Under the pieces are notes generated by a model. It was not told the DNA's origin, did not search any database, and saw nothing but the letters and a program-made list of their open reading frames with translations. 64,000 bases of DNA, from the NCBI GenBank assembly GCA_023151115.1, contig JAKLJP010000013.1, positions 1 through 64,000 on the forward strand, written 5' to 3'. This stretch comes from Anaerolineae bacterium. GTDB lineage: Bacteria > Chloroflexota > Anaerolineae > 4572-78 > J111. Each line of letters begins with the position of its first letter. Position 1 is the first letter of the stretch. A program made the position numbers and the translations under genes. This document shows, one piece after another, positions 33,164 to 42,150 of the stretch.

Positions 33164-34657
33164 ATGCCAGCAAATTCCCCTCAACTTAATCCGATAGCCT
33201 CCCCCCTGATTCTCACGCTTGATATTGGCACTTCGTCCACACGGGCCATGCTCTTTGACAGCCAGGCTCAACCCGTGCCCGATCTCCAGGCCCAAATTTC
33301 CTATCAGGTCCAAACCACCGCCGATGGCGGGTCTGAATTTGACCCGGCGGAACTGCTGCGCGGGGTTGTCGCCGCTGTTGACCAGGTGTTACACCTGGCC
33401 GGTCCTTTGGCCCAACACATCCGTGGGGTGGCCCTCGATACGCTGGTGACGAATATACTGGGTCTTGACTCCGCCGGCCAGCCGCTGACTCCCGTCTATA
33501 CCTACGCTGACACCCGCAACGCTGCCGACGCTGATGCCCTTTGCGCCGAGTTAGGAGGCATGGCCGCCGCGCATGATCGCACCGGCTGTCTGATCCACAG
33601 CGCCTATTGGCCGGCCCGTTTTCGCTGGTTGGCCCGGACCCAGCCTGACCTTTACCGGCAGGCGGCGTATTGGGTTTCGCTGGGTGATTACCTGTTTCAG
33701 GAATTTTTGGGCCAGCGTCAGGTCAGTTATTCGGTGGCCTCGTGGAGCGGACTGCTCAATCGGCGGGAGCTAACCTGGGACCGGGAGTGGCTGGCCTATT
33801 TGTCGCTTGACGAAGATCGGTTGTCCCCCTTGACCGATGTGGATCAGCCGGTGCGAGGGCTACGGTCGCCTTGGGCTGAACGCTGGCCGGCGTTGAAGGA
33901 CGTGGCCTGGTTTCCCGCGATTGGCGATGGCGCGGCGGCCAATATCGGCAGTGGCTGCGCCGGGCCGCAACGGGTCGCCTTGACGATGGGCACCACCGGG
34001 GCCATGCGGGTGGCCCTGGAACAAAACCCGGCGGCAGCTCCAGAAGGCTTGTGGGTCTATCGGGTAGACCGGCGGCGCGCCCTGGTCGGCGGGGCCACCA
34101 GCGAGGGGGGGAATGTCTATGCCTGGCTCAAGCAAAGCCTGCAACTGCCCTCGGATGAGGCGGAACAGCTTGCCGCTCTCGCTCCGGCGGCGCACGGGCT
34201 GACGGTGCTGCCCTTTGTGGCGGGCGAGCGAGCGCCTGGCTGGCAGAGCCGGGCCAGGGCCAGCCTGGTCGGTTTTACCCTCAATACCCGGCCCATCGAG
34301 ATTTTGCGGGCCGGATTGGAAGGGGTAGCCTACCGTTTTGCTTTAATTCAGCAGCGGTTGGCCCCGCACCTGCCGCCGGATTATCAAATTATTGCCAGCG
34401 GCAGCGGTCTGCTCAACTCGCCGGTGTGGTTGCAAATCATGGCCGACGTGTTGGGGCGGCCGCTCATCGCCTCCGCCGAGGCTGAAGCCACCAGCCGGGG
34501 AATCGCCGTGCTGGCCTTGGAGGCGCTGGAATTAGCCCAAGATTTACCGGCTGCGCTGGGTAAAACTTATCACCCCAACGAGGCCCATCACGCCCGGTAT
34601 CAAGAAGCTCTGGCGACTCAGTTGGATTTGTACCGTAAGTTGGTGGCAGACGGGTAG
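33164..34657 (+). CDS. FGGY-family carbohydrate kinase (gluconokinase-like)
   Basis: 497 aa, AGGAG ten bases before the ATG. Phosphate-1 loop LDIGTSSTRAMLFD (about residues 20-32), catalytic-acid region GDGAAANIGSG, phosphate-2 loop MGTTGAMRV and the C-terminal adenosine motif ASGSGLLNSPVWLQIMAD. Within FGGY kinases the sequence is closest in style to gluconokinase/xylulokinase members; the sugar cannot be read from the sequence and no pathway genes are adjacent. Confidence 0.88.
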   Translation: MPANSPQLNPIASPLILTLDIGTSSTRAMLFDSQAQPVPDLQAQISYQVQTTADGGSEFDPAELLRGVVAAVDQVLHLAGPLAQHIRGVALDTLVTNILGLDSAGQPLTPVYTYADTRNAADADALCAELGGMAAAHDRTGCLIHSAYWPARFRWLARTQPDLYRQAAYWVSLGDYLFQEFLGQRQVSYSVASWSGLLNRRELTWDREWLAYLSLDEDRLSPLTDVDQPVRGLRSPWAERWPALKDVAWFPAIGDGAAANIGSGCAGPQRVALTMGTTGAMRVALEQNPAAAPEGLWVYRVDRRRALVGGATSEGGNVYAWLKQSLQLPSDEAEQLAALAPAAHGLTVLPFVAGERAPGWQSRARASLVGFTLNTRPIEILRAGLEGVAYRFALIQQRLAPHLPPDYQIIASGSGLLNSPVWLQIMADVLGRPLIASAEAEATSRGIAVLALEALELAQDLPAALGKTYHPNEAHHARYQEALATQLDLYRKLVADG

Positions 34658-34690
34658 AGAGCGGGGGAGCAGGGGAGAAAGATGTTACCC

Positions 34691-34733
34691 TAAAGACTCA
34701 TTCACAATTCACAATTCACCATTAATTACCCTA
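34691..34733. repeat. Heptamer repeat arm (ATTCACA type)
   Basis: Units ATTCACA, ATTCACA, ATTCACC, ATTAATT in phase, the same unit as at 27291. It lies upstream of the promoter at 34763. Confidence 0.7.
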
Positions 34734-34762
34734 CGCTTAGGCAACATTGCTTAGATAGGCTA

Positions 34763-34791
34763 TTGACATACTAGGCCAAATGGCTTATACT
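34763..34791 (+). promoter_or_regulatory. Sigma70-type promoter TTGACA-N17-TATACT
   Basis: TTGACA 34763-34768, 17-bp spacer, TATACT 34786-34791. This is the best consensus promoter on the plus strand. Transcription would begin about 24 bp before ATG 34822, supporting that start. Confidence 0.8.
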
Positions 34792-34821
34792 TTGCTTATG
34801 TATAGAACCAGGAGGCCGGCA

Positions 34822-35544
34822 ATGTTTAGAAAACAGATAGTTGTGATTGTGACTGCGCTTTTCTTGATTGGGGCAGCGAGCCTGGTTTTTGGCAGCCGCG
34901 CCCTGGCCGATTTGAGCGTTTTTGACCCGGCAGAACAGGTTTTTGAAACCAAACTCATCCTGGCTCCCGATACCGTCATTCCTGGCAATCAGGAAGTTGA
35001 ACTGATTGCTGCTCGACCTGTTATTGCCAAACGTCTGGACAAATTGGTTTTGGCCGGACCGTATAATTTAGTCATTCACAACGGTCAATTGGAAGTTACC
35101 CTACCACAGGGGCGAAATGTGCCCTATATCGCCTCGGTGATTACCAGTAAGGGTGAAATTACCTTTATCAATGGCGGCCAGGATTCGCCGCCGGTGGGCG
35201 AGACAATTACTCCGGGCGCAACCTACTCCATTCTTTTCACCAGCCACGAAGTGCAAGAAATTACGCCGCCTGATTCCGCCAATGGACAGATTTTTTTCCA
35301 GCTTAAGTTAGAGCCTGCTACCGCGGCTCGCCTGGCCGATTTTATCGCCACCCATCCGGGCGCTTATATTTGCATGGTTTTGGATGAGCAAGTGGTCAAT
35401 TGTTCGGCCATGTACCAGCAAACTCAGGCCAACCTCGAAATCCTGCCTGAATTGAGCAGCGACGGGCCAATCAATATGGACGATCTGGAAATCTTTTTGT
35501 ACAGCGGCCCGCTTTCTACCCGGTTAAAAGTAATTGCTGATTAG
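34822..35544 (+). CDS. Secreted protein of unknown function
   Basis: 240 aa from ATG 34822 with AGGAGG seven bases upstream. A signal peptide (about residues 5-27) ends in SRALA before DLSVFD, a type I cleavage site. The mature part is beta-rich without a recognisable domain; two cysteines (ICMVLDEQ, VNCSAM) may pair. Given the strong promoter it is probably well expressed. It converges on the S9 peptidase gene across a terminator-like repeat. Confidence 0.75.
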   Translation: MFRKQIVVIVTALFLIGAASLVFGSRALADLSVFDPAEQVFETKLILAPDTVIPGNQEVELIAARPVIAKRLDKLVLAGPYNLVIHNGQLEVTLPQGRNVPYIASVITSKGEITFINGGQDSPPVGETITPGATYSILFTSHEVQEITPPDSANGQIFFQLKLEPATAARLADFIATHPGAYICMVLDEQVVNCSAMYQQTQANLEILPELSSDGPINMDDLEIFLYSGPLSTRLKVIAD

Positions 35545-35553
35545 CGTCCATTT

Positions 35554-35610
35554 CGTGTTGCGTGTTGCGTAACACGCTCTGTATGGAACACGCAAGACGC
35601 AACACGTTTT
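35554..35610. terminator. Heptamer hairpin between convergent genes, terminator-like
   Basis: Arms CGTGTTGCGTGTTGCGT (35554-35570) and ACGCAAGACGCAACACG (35590-35606), 16 of 17 paired, then TTTT. The arms are heptamer units (GTGTTGC, ACGCAAG). It lies between two convergent genes and could terminate both. Confidence 0.65.
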
Positions 35611-35617
35611 GATTGAT

Positions 35618-37678
35618 TTAATCCCCCTTAGCTCTGTTACGATCCTTTAAATACTTGTCAAACCACCTCAAAATATGGTTCAACCGGACAATTCGCCGGT
35701 CGGTGCGGCCATCACGGGACATGCCGTGCGGCTCGCCGGGGAAGCGGACCATCTCGGTTTCGATGCCCAGCTTTTTCAAAGCTACAAAAATCTGCTCACC
35801 CTGTTCGATTTCACAGCGCAGGTCTTCCTCGTTGTGGATGACCAGGGTCGGCGTTTTGGCGTTGGCAATATATTTCAGCGGCGACTGCCGCCAGTAGTTG
35901 TCAAAATCCTCCCAGGCATGTTTCTCCGCCCCAAATAAGGCGTGGAAACGGTAGGCCAGGTCGCTGGAGCCGTCCATGCTCAGCATATTGCTGACGCTGC
36001 GTTGGGTTACAGCCGCCCGGAAACGGTCGGTGTGGCCGATGATCCAGGTGGTCATGAAGCCGCCGTAGCTGCCGCCGGTCACGCCCATACGGGCCGGATC
36101 AATGTAGGACTGCTGCTGCACCCAATCGGTCCAGGCCATTAAATCGGCATAGTCGGCTCCGCCCCAGTCGTTGTAAATGGCCCTGGCGTGGGACTCGCCG
36201 TAGCCCCAGCCGCCGCGTGGATTGCAAAAGTAAACCACGTAGCCCTGCGCCGCCAAAAAATAAAATTCGTGCATAAAGAAATTGCCGTATTGAACCAGCG
36301 GCCCGCCGTGAATCTGCAAGATTGAAGGATACTGCTGGGCCGGGTCGAAGCCGGGCGGCTTGAGAATCCAGCCCTGGAGATCGTTGCCGGCTGCGCCTTT
36401 GAACCAGACTTCCTCCACCTGGCCCAAATCTAGCGAGTCGAGCAGCGTTTGGTTGAAGTGGGTCAGCGGGCGGGCCTGGCGCGTTTTGAGATCGCGCAGC
36501 CAGATCTGGCCGGGGTCGGTCATGGTGCCGTACAAGTAGACCAGTCGGGTGTGGGCTGGGTCAATTTTGAACTCTTCGACCGCGCCGTAAGAGTCAATAA
36601 TGTTCCACACCCTGGCCCCGTCCAGGGTAATAGATTTGAGCACGGTGTTGCCCCGTTCGCTGGCCTGGAAATAGATGGTCTGGCTGTCGGGCGACCAGGT
36701 GGGGGGCATGGTGGTCATGCGGCCCATATCGTTGATGGTGGCATGCGTTGCCAGCACTTCGTGCGGGCCGGCCAGGTTGCGGGCCTCGCCCTGACCGTCG
36801 GCGGGGACGACCCAGAGGTTGGTATGTCGCCAGCGGTCGGAACGCCCGCCCAGTTGGTAGTAGGCAATCCAGCGGCCATCAGGCGAGAAGACCGGCGTTT
36901 CTTTGGGGCCGGGCGGGGTGGGGATTAGCCGGCTGCCTGGGGGAAGACCGGGCAGGTCTGCCGGGGTGGTTGGGTCTGGGTTAGCGGGAATCACAAACAA
37001 ATCGGTCACATCCCAATTCAGGTCAGGGTCGCCGGTACGGTTGGAGCGGCAGAGAATGTGCCGGCCGTCGGGCGACCAGCAGGGTTCGAGTTCGTCGTAC
37101 AGGTCGCCTTTGGTCAGTTGGCGGGCCTCGCCGGTGGCGGCGTCAATTAGCCAGATGTGCCAGCGTTCCTGGGGCAGAAAGCCGTAGCCGTCCTGCTTAA
37201 AAACAATCCGGGTGATGTGCCGCGCCACCACGCCGAGTTGTTTCTTTTGCTCGTCCTCCTCCCGCTCGATGGCCTCCTGGTCTTTTTGGCGAAAGTTGCA
37301 AACCAACTGCCGGCCATCGGGCGACCAGGCAAACAGCCCGAACTCGCCGTTGAGCTGGGTCAGCGGGCGGGCCTCGCCGCCGTAGAAGGGGATGAGATAA
37401 AGCTGGGTTTGGCGGGCCGGGCCGCGATTGGACAGAAAGGCAATCTCGCGGCCATCGGGTGACCATTTGGGCCGGCGGTCAAGCTGGTCGCCGTAGGTAA
37501 ACTGGCGGGCCGGCCCCCCCTCGGTGGGCACAACCCAGAGGTTGCTTGACTCTTTGTGGGTTTTGGGGTCTACCCGCTGCAAGGTAAAAACCACGTGCTG
37601 CCCGTCCGGCGAAATCTCGCAGCCGGAGATGAGTTGAAATTGGTAAAGGTCTTCGGCAGTAATGGTGCGTTTAGACAT
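35618..37678 (-). CDS. S9-family acylaminoacyl/oligo-peptidase
   Basis: 686 aa. An N-terminal PD40 propeller (repeated WSPDGR turns) is followed by a prolyl-oligopeptidase catalytic domain with nucleophile GGSYGG, acid in NEEDLRCEIEQ and His in GEPHGMSRDG. No signal peptide is apparent, so it is probably cytoplasmic. It cleaves small peptides or blocked N-terminal residues. It starts six bases after the stop of the permuted ATP-grasp gene, so it is the last gene of that cluster and may process its product. Confidence 0.92.
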   Translation of the reverse strand: MSKRTITAEDLYQFQLISGCEISPDGQHVVFTLQRVDPKTHKESSNLWVVPTEGGPARQFTYGDQLDRRPKWSPDGREIAFLSNRGPARQTQLYLIPFYGGEARPLTQLNGEFGLFAWSPDGRQLVCNFRQKDQEAIEREEDEQKKQLGVVARHITRIVFKQDGYGFLPQERWHIWLIDAATGEARQLTKGDLYDELEPCWSPDGRHILCRSNRTGDPDLNWDVTDLFVIPANPDPTTPADLPGLPPGSRLIPTPPGPKETPVFSPDGRWIAYYQLGGRSDRWRHTNLWVVPADGQGEARNLAGPHEVLATHATINDMGRMTTMPPTWSPDSQTIYFQASERGNTVLKSITLDGARVWNIIDSYGAVEEFKIDPAHTRLVYLYGTMTDPGQIWLRDLKTRQARPLTHFNQTLLDSLDLGQVEEVWFKGAAGNDLQGWILKPPGFDPAQQYPSILQIHGGPLVQYGNFFMHEFYFLAAQGYVVYFCNPRGGWGYGESHARAIYNDWGGADYADLMAWTDWVQQQSYIDPARMGVTGGSYGGFMTTWIIGHTDRFRAAVTQRSVSNMLSMDGSSDLAYRFHALFGAEKHAWEDFDNYWRQSPLKYIANAKTPTLVIHNEEDLRCEIEQGEQIFVALKKLGIETEMVRFPGEPHGMSRDGRTDRRIVRLNHILRWFDKYLKDRNRAKGD

Positions 37679-37684
37679 AGACTT

Positions 37685-39100
37685 CTATCGTCTCGTTACC
37701 AGAAACGTTGGTACGGTTGAGCCGCCGCCGGCGGTGACATTGAGCAGCGCAGCGGTCGAGAGGCGGGTCAGGCAGCCGTAGACACTGTCGCTGTGGAAAA
37801 CAAAGGGGGCGGTGTCGAGCATGCGGTCGAAAATGTGGAGTTGGTCGTCAATCAGGCTGGGATAGGGTTCGCTGGGGATAGGCACGCGCTCCTGGACGAT
37901 GTAGGGTGTGGTCTGGGCGATTTGGACAGCCTCGGCCCAGGCAGCATCGTCAACCGTCCAGCCGAGCACAATGCCACGCCCGCCGTAATCGTCGTTGGGC
38001 TTCAAGACCAGCCGCTCGCGCTGCTGGTGGATGAAAGGAATCAGGTCAATCGTTTGGCCGCCGTGCTCGGTGTGGCGCTCTTCCACCCGGCGTGTCCACG
38101 GGATGTGGTCGCTGATGGCCTGGCGTTCCTCTCGATTGAACAGGTGAGCATTACGCTCGTCGCTCAAAACGGCCAGGCTGGCTTTTTTGTAAAGCATTTT
38201 GCAGGCAAAGGGGTTGACCATGCAGACTGCTCCCTCGCGCACCGCCCGCACCACCGGGTGGTCCAGTCCGCCGTGCTCAATCAACTCGCTGATGAGCACC
38301 CGCTTGTAAATGAGGGTGATGTGGAAATCGCCGGCATAAAGACCGCCCTGGCGATATTCGACCTCGCGGGGGTCGGCGATAATACATTCCACCCCTTGAG
38401 ATTTGAAGTAGTCCTCAAACAGGACAAACTCGCTGTAGGTGGGTACCTCGCCCCAATCCAAAATGGCGATGCGCGGCGCTTCGCTGGTGCCGCGCCACTG
38501 GCGAAAGGCGGCCAACAGGGCGTGCAGCACCCCGTGTCGAGCCGGCAGGGGAAAAACCTGGTAGCGACGCAAAAAGCGCTGCATCACCGGCAGGGCGTAG
38601 AAAACATCAGTCAGTACGTCATTGTAGGCCGAGGCCGCCGGGGTTTCGGCGTTGTACTCGGTAAAATACAGCGCTCCTTGTCCATTGGGAGTAAGGGACG
38701 AGGAGCGGCCCTCACCCTCGACCCCTCTCCCGGAGGGGGGTGAGGAGGGGCTAAAAAAGGCGTCCAGACGGGAGATGGGAATGGCCGGGCAAAAGCCGGG
38801 GTCGTGCTGCACCAGTTCTTCTTCCCAATCGGTCAAATCAAATTGGGCGCGGAAAGTTTTGTTAGCTATGCCGGCCTGGTGAATTTTGTCGAAGGCGCGT
38901 AATAAGGTTCGAGTGCGCCGTTGGATAAAGCGATACTGGCCGGGCGTCAAAAAGCGGGGCCGCAAAACGGTACACAGCGGCCGCTCGCCGAAGAACAGTC
39001 CCCGCCGCTGCTGTTGAGCCTCCAACTCGCCTTGCGACTCGGCAGCGACACTGGGGGTCAATAAATTATGGTAGGTTTGAATGGCGTGTTGCAGAGTCAT
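37685..39100 (-). CDS. Circularly permuted ATP-grasp protein
   Basis: 471 aa, GAGGAG site before the ATG. The C-terminal half has ATP-grasp features in the permuted order: RLVLKPNDDYGGRGI (nucleotide-binding lysine and glycine loop) and a final GCLTRLS...LLNVTAGGGSTVPTF segment, as in the DUF404/407-type (type 2) permuted ligases related to glutathionylspermidine synthase. These join amines or amino acids to carboxylates with ATP. Residues ~115-137 (SPSSPPSGRGVEGEGRSSS) are translated from a palindromic repeat and probably form a loop. Confidence 0.8.
   Translation of the reverse strand: MTLQHAIQTYHNLLTPSVAAESQGELEAQQQRRGLFFGERPLCTVLRPRFLTPGQYRFIQRRTRTLLRAFDKIHQAGIANKTFRAQFDLTDWEEELVQHDPGFCPAIPISRLDAFFSPSSPPSGRGVEGEGRSSSLTPNGQGALYFTEYNAETPAASAYNDVLTDVFYALPVMQRFLRRYQVFPLPARHGVLHALLAAFRQWRGTSEAPRIAILDWGEVPTYSEFVLFEDYFKSQGVECIIADPREVEYRQGGLYAGDFHITLIYKRVLISELIEHGGLDHPVVRAVREGAVCMVNPFACKMLYKKASLAVLSDERNAHLFNREERQAISDHIPWTRRVEERHTEHGGQTIDLIPFIHQQRERLVLKPNDDYGGRGIVLGWTVDDAAWAEAVQIAQTTPYIVQERVPIPSEPYPSLIDDQLHIFDRMLDTAPFVFHSDSVYGCLTRLSTAALLNVTAGGGSTVPTFLVTRR
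38695..38752. repeat. Palindromic repeat insert inside the permuted ATP-grasp gene
   Basis: CCCTCACCCTCGACCCCTCT paired with GGAGGGGGGTGAGG around the centre CCCGGAG. In frame, and encodes a Ser/Gly/Pro-rich segment. Confidence 0.75.
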
Positions 39101-39189
39101 GCGCTATCTCCTCGATGAGGGATGAGGCGAGGACGCGAAAAGTCCCGCCTTCTCACTTTAGGCAGTTCCAAGATTTAAATTAACCAAAA

Positions 39190-39249
39190 CGTGTTACGTC
39201 TTGTGTGTTCCGTCTGCTTTACCTCACGCAAGACGCAACACGCAAGACG
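39190..39249. repeat. Heptamer inverted element (ACGCAAG/ACGCAAC type)
   Basis: GTGTTAC, GTCTTGT, GTGTTCC, GTCTGCT, then TTACCTC, ACGCAAG, ACGCAAC, ACGCAAG. Between the two ATP-grasp genes. Confidence 0.85.
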
Positions 39250-39303
39250 AGTATTGAGTATTTATTTTCTTGGAGTTGCCTTACGTTTCATCGCCTCCTC
39301 GCC

Positions 39304-40242
39304 TCACTTTTTTCGGCCGGCGGTAAACATTTTGGCCCAGTTTAACTCTTTGGCTAGTTTGCGCGGCTTTTTAGCCAGGCGAATGGCCATGTCGGCCATG
39401 TGCTGGACCACCCACTTGAAGTAAAACGGGGTCAGCGAGTTAATATCCATATCCGGGGCCGGGTTCATAAAGTCAATGGCATAGGGAATGTTATTGCGGA
39501 TTGCCCACTCGACCGTGTTCATATCATAACCCAGCGCCCGCACTAGCTTGAGCGAGTCATCTATTATCCGCCGGCCCAATTCCTCGCTGAGATGGTTATG
39601 CTCGACGTAATATTTGCGTTCACCGGGGTGATATTTGATCGGCAGCACTTCTTCCTGACCCAGGCAAATGCAGCGCACGTAATGTTCCCACTGAATAAAC
39701 TCTTGCAAAACCATCGTCAGCAGGCCAGAGCGATTGTAATGCTGAATTACTTCATCTAGGGTTTGGCAAACATAAACCTCTTTCCAACCGCCGCCGTGCG
39801 CGTCCTTAAGTACACACGGCAGGCCGACATAATCAATAATACTCTCCCATTCGAGCGGATACTTGAGATTGCGCAGGCTTTCCTGGTGGTTAATGCCGGG
39901 GACATACTCTTTGTTGGGCAGCACCACTGTTTTAGGACTGGCAACGCCGAGGCGGGTAGCCAGCGAAGCTTCAAAAAATTTGTCGTCAGCCGTCCACATG
40001 AAGGGATTATTGATGACGGTTGTCCCCTGTAGGACTGCGTTTTTGAGATAACTGCGGTAATAAGGCACTTCGTGCGAGATACGGTCAATGATGACCGCGT
40101 AAGGGCAGGGTTCATCCATCTGGGTGCCGCCCAGCATGACATACTCGGCCACCACGCCGGTTTCCCGCCGATTTACCTCTTCAATAAAGGCCGGCGGAAA
40201 CGACCACTCTCGGCCCACCAGCAAGCCAACTTTTAAGGTCAT
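39304..40242 (-). CDS. RimK-like ATP-grasp ligase
   Basis: 312 aa, AAGGAG site. The ATP-grasp order is normal: NPFMWTADDKFF (first lysine), CVLKDAHGGGWKEV (second lysine and glycine loop), the hinge VLQEFIQWE, and the metal site VEWAIRNNIPYAIDFMNPAPD with Asn conserved and an Asp where Glu is usual. Such enzymes form an acyl-phosphate and join it to an amine, for example adding amino acids or making peptides. Lies between esterase genes and the second, permuted ATP-grasp, all on the minus strand. Confidence 0.82.
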   Translation of the reverse strand: MTLKVGLLVGREWSFPPAFIEEVNRRETGVVAEYVMLGGTQMDEPCPYAVIIDRISHEVPYYRSYLKNAVLQGTTVINNPFMWTADDKFFEASLATRLGVASPKTVVLPNKEYVPGINHQESLRNLKYPLEWESIIDYVGLPCVLKDAHGGGWKEVYVCQTLDEVIQHYNRSGLLTMVLQEFIQWEHYVRCICLGQEEVLPIKYHPGERKYYVEHNHLSEELGRRIIDDSLKLVRALGYDMNTVEWAIRNNIPYAIDFMNPAPDMDINSLTPFYFKWVVQHMADMAIRLAKKPRKLAKELNWAKMFTAGRKK

Positions 40243-40266
40243 AGATAATCTCCTTTGAGTATTTTA

Positions 40267-40316
40267 GTAGTCAGTAGCCAGTAGTCAGATATTTTCTGAC
40301 TACTGGCTACTGGTAC
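40267..40316. repeat. Heptamer inverted element (GTAGTCA type)
   Basis: GTAGTCA, GTAGCCA, GTAGTCA, centre GATATTTT, then CTGACTA, CTGGCTA, CTGGTAC. In the gap before the RimK-like gene. Confidence 0.88.
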
Positions 40317-40344
40317 TCCCCTTGTAAAGTGTTGTTGGCTATTT

Positions 40345-40430
40345 TTTAGCCACAAATGGCACGAATTTTCACGAATATAAGGATAAAAATTTGTGTTAAT
40401 TCGTGAAATTCGTGGCAGATTTTACCTCAG
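40345..40430. repeat. Inverted repeat with TTCGTG words
   Basis: GCCACAAATGGCACGAATTTT on the left pairs with TTCGTGAAATTCGTGGC on the right across an AT-rich centre. Together with the 40267 element it fills the esterase/ATP-grasp gap. Confidence 0.75.
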
Positions 40431-40465
40431 AGCACTTACCAACACTTAAGAGGTGGACTATCTGG

Positions 40466-41308
40466 CTACTGACCTAACAAAAACTCCAACGCCGCCGGTA
40501 AGCGCCTGGCCCAGGCGGCTTCGTTGTGCAGGCCGTTTTCTTCCTCAACGTAGAGCAAATCTTGACCGGGCCGGTAGCCTTTATGATAGAGCAAGTCGTA
40601 CAGGCCGTGGACGGTGGAGTAATACGGACTCAGCTTGGTTCTGAGCTGCGCCCGTGGGGTATAAAAGGACGTTTGCTCGTGGGTACCGGTGTCCAGGTAA
40701 ATTTTGCCGGGAACAAAAGGAGCATGTTCGACATAACTGAAGATGCGGCCCTGGGCAAACCACAGCGACGGACTCATGACCCCGGCCAGGCCAAAAGCTT
40801 GCGGCGGGCAAAAGAAGGCGTACAGGCTAATCAAACCGCCCATAGACGAGCCAAAAATGCCGGTGTGCACTCGCTCCGGCAGCGTCCGAAAGTCACGGTC
40901 AATCAGCGGCTTGACCGTTTGCAGAATAAACTCCACGTATTTGGCCCCCTGGCCGATACTGTAACGTGGCTGCGGAAACGGGCTGTACTCGTCAAGGCGA
41001 TGTTCGCCCTGGTTGGGCAGGCCAACAATAATCGCTTCGTAGCCGCGCCGGCTGAGCGCCTCCATCGTTTCATCCACCTGCCACTCCCCGGCAAAGCTGG
41101 TGAATTGGTCAAACAAATTCTGGCCGTCGTGCATGTAGATGACCGGGTAGCGTTTGTTTGACCGGCTGTATGAAGGCGGTAGATAGACCAGCAGATCACG
41201 CCGGTTACGTAATTGGGGTGACCAGAACCCCGGCAGCACCTTCAGCGTTCCGACAACCGTGTGCGCGCCCTCCGCCTTATCTGCCAGGTAATCTTGCCAC
41301 TGAGCCAT
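40466..41308 (-). CDS. Putative esterase (enterochelin-esterase-like)
   Basis: 280 aa from ATG 41308; the frame is open 32 codons further but those lie in a heptamer element. It is a PF00756-type alpha/beta hydrolase: YMHDGQNLFDQFTSF, nucleophile GSSMGGL, and a late GLHNEAAWARR that probably supplies the His. Members hydrolyse esters of siderophores, mycolates or acyl sugars. Its pairing with a second hydrolase and two ATP-grasp ligases suggests it acts on the product of this cluster. Confidence 0.82.
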   Translation of the reverse strand: MAQWQDYLADKAEGAHTVVGTLKVLPGFWSPQLRNRRDLLVYLPPSYSRSNKRYPVIYMHDGQNLFDQFTSFAGEWQVDETMEALSRRGYEAIIVGLPNQGEHRLDEYSPFPQPRYSIGQGAKYVEFILQTVKPLIDRDFRTLPERVHTGIFGSSMGGLISLYAFFCPPQAFGLAGVMSPSLWFAQGRIFSYVEHAPFVPGKIYLDTGTHEQTSFYTPRAQLRTKLSPYYSTVHGLYDLLYHKGYRPGQDLLYVEEENGLHNEAAWARRLPAALEFLLGQ

Positions 41309-41313
41309 AGGTA

Positions 41314-41403
41314 TACAGGTAGACGGTAGAAATAGATGATAGTCGATGGAAGATAGAGGATAGAAGATAGCGCAAGGAGCTATCTTCCATCTACCATCCA
41401 CCA
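41314..41403. repeat. Heptamer inverted element (GATAGAG/GGTAGAA type)
   Basis: GGTAGAC-GGTAGAA then GATAGTC, GATGGAA, GATAGAG, GATAGAA, GATAGCG, and the complementary arm CTATCTTCCATCTACC and on. It fills the gap between the two esterase genes. Confidence 0.85.
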
Positions 41404-41407
41404 TCTT

Positions 41408-42127
41408 CTAGTCATGGCCGCCAATGTACAGCCGGATCATCTCGCGCCACCAGGGCCAATCGTGCGCCCAGCCGTCCCAGATGCGCAGAGCGTGCCAGAT
41501 ACTTTTGCCCCACAAGTGACCCGACAGATGTTCGTTGTTGAGCCGGAGCGAATCGTCTCGGCCTACCGCCAGAATAATATCAATCCGTCTGAGCGCCTCC
41601 AGGCGGCTGCCGTCGTGCTCATTAGGAATGTAGGCGCAGGGATTGTTGAAGTAGATGGTCTCGTTATGATGGCCGTCGGTCCAGTCGCTGATATCGTAAA
41701 TACCGCTCATGCCAATGGTCCGGCCCACCAGAGATGGGTAGCGAAAGGCGAAGTTGACAGCATGATAAGCCCCAAAACTGGCCCCGGTGGTGATTAGAAA
41801 CGGATTCGGGTTGCGATAGACGCTCAGCGGTAAAACTTCGTTGAGCAAATAGTTTTCGTACTGGGTGTGCCGCCTGGCCCGGCCGCTGGGATGCGCCCAA
41901 CGGGCGTACCAGCTTTCGCTGTCAATGCTGTCTACACAGTAAAGCTGTAGCCAGCCGTTTTCCAGGTGCTCACCCAGGGCGGCGATCATCCCCCGATCTT
42001 CCCACTCATAAAAGCGGCCCATCGAGGTGGGAAAAACCAGCACCCGCGCCCCAGCGTGGCCGAAAATCAGCAGTTCCATCTCCCGCCCCAGGGAAGGGCT
42101 ATACCAGTGCTGGTACTCTCGATGCAT
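41408..42127 (-). CDS. COG4947-type esterase
   Basis: 239 aa, GAGGAG site. It opens with REYQHWYSPSLGREMELL and VFPTSMGRFYEWED, highly characteristic of this uncharacterised esterase family. Nucleophile in TGASFGAYHA, acid in VGRDD, His in WDGWAHDWPWW. First gene of the minus-strand esterase/ATP-grasp/peptidase run. The substrate is unknown. Confidence 0.85.
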   Translation of the reverse strand: MHREYQHWYSPSLGREMELLIFGHAGARVLVFPTSMGRFYEWEDRGMIAALGEHLENGWLQLYCVDSIDSESWYARWAHPSGRARRHTQYENYLLNEVLPLSVYRNPNPFLITTGASFGAYHAVNFAFRYPSLVGRTIGMSGIYDISDWTDGHHNETIYFNNPCAYIPNEHDGSRLEALRRIDIILAVGRDDSLRLNNEHLSGHLWGKSIWHALRIWDGWAHDWPWWREMIRLYIGGHD

Positions 42128-42150
42128 GGCGGACTCCTCTGAAAATACGA

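Noticed and set aside
37793..38743. Open frame of 316 codons on the plus strand
   Set aside because: Antisense to the permuted ATP-grasp gene, which has recognisable motifs and a good ribosome site.
35618..42127. Siderophore biosynthesis cluster
   Set aside because: One protein is enterochelin-esterase-like, but there are no synthetase, receptor or transporter genes; the ligases are ATP-grasp type, not siderophore synthetases.
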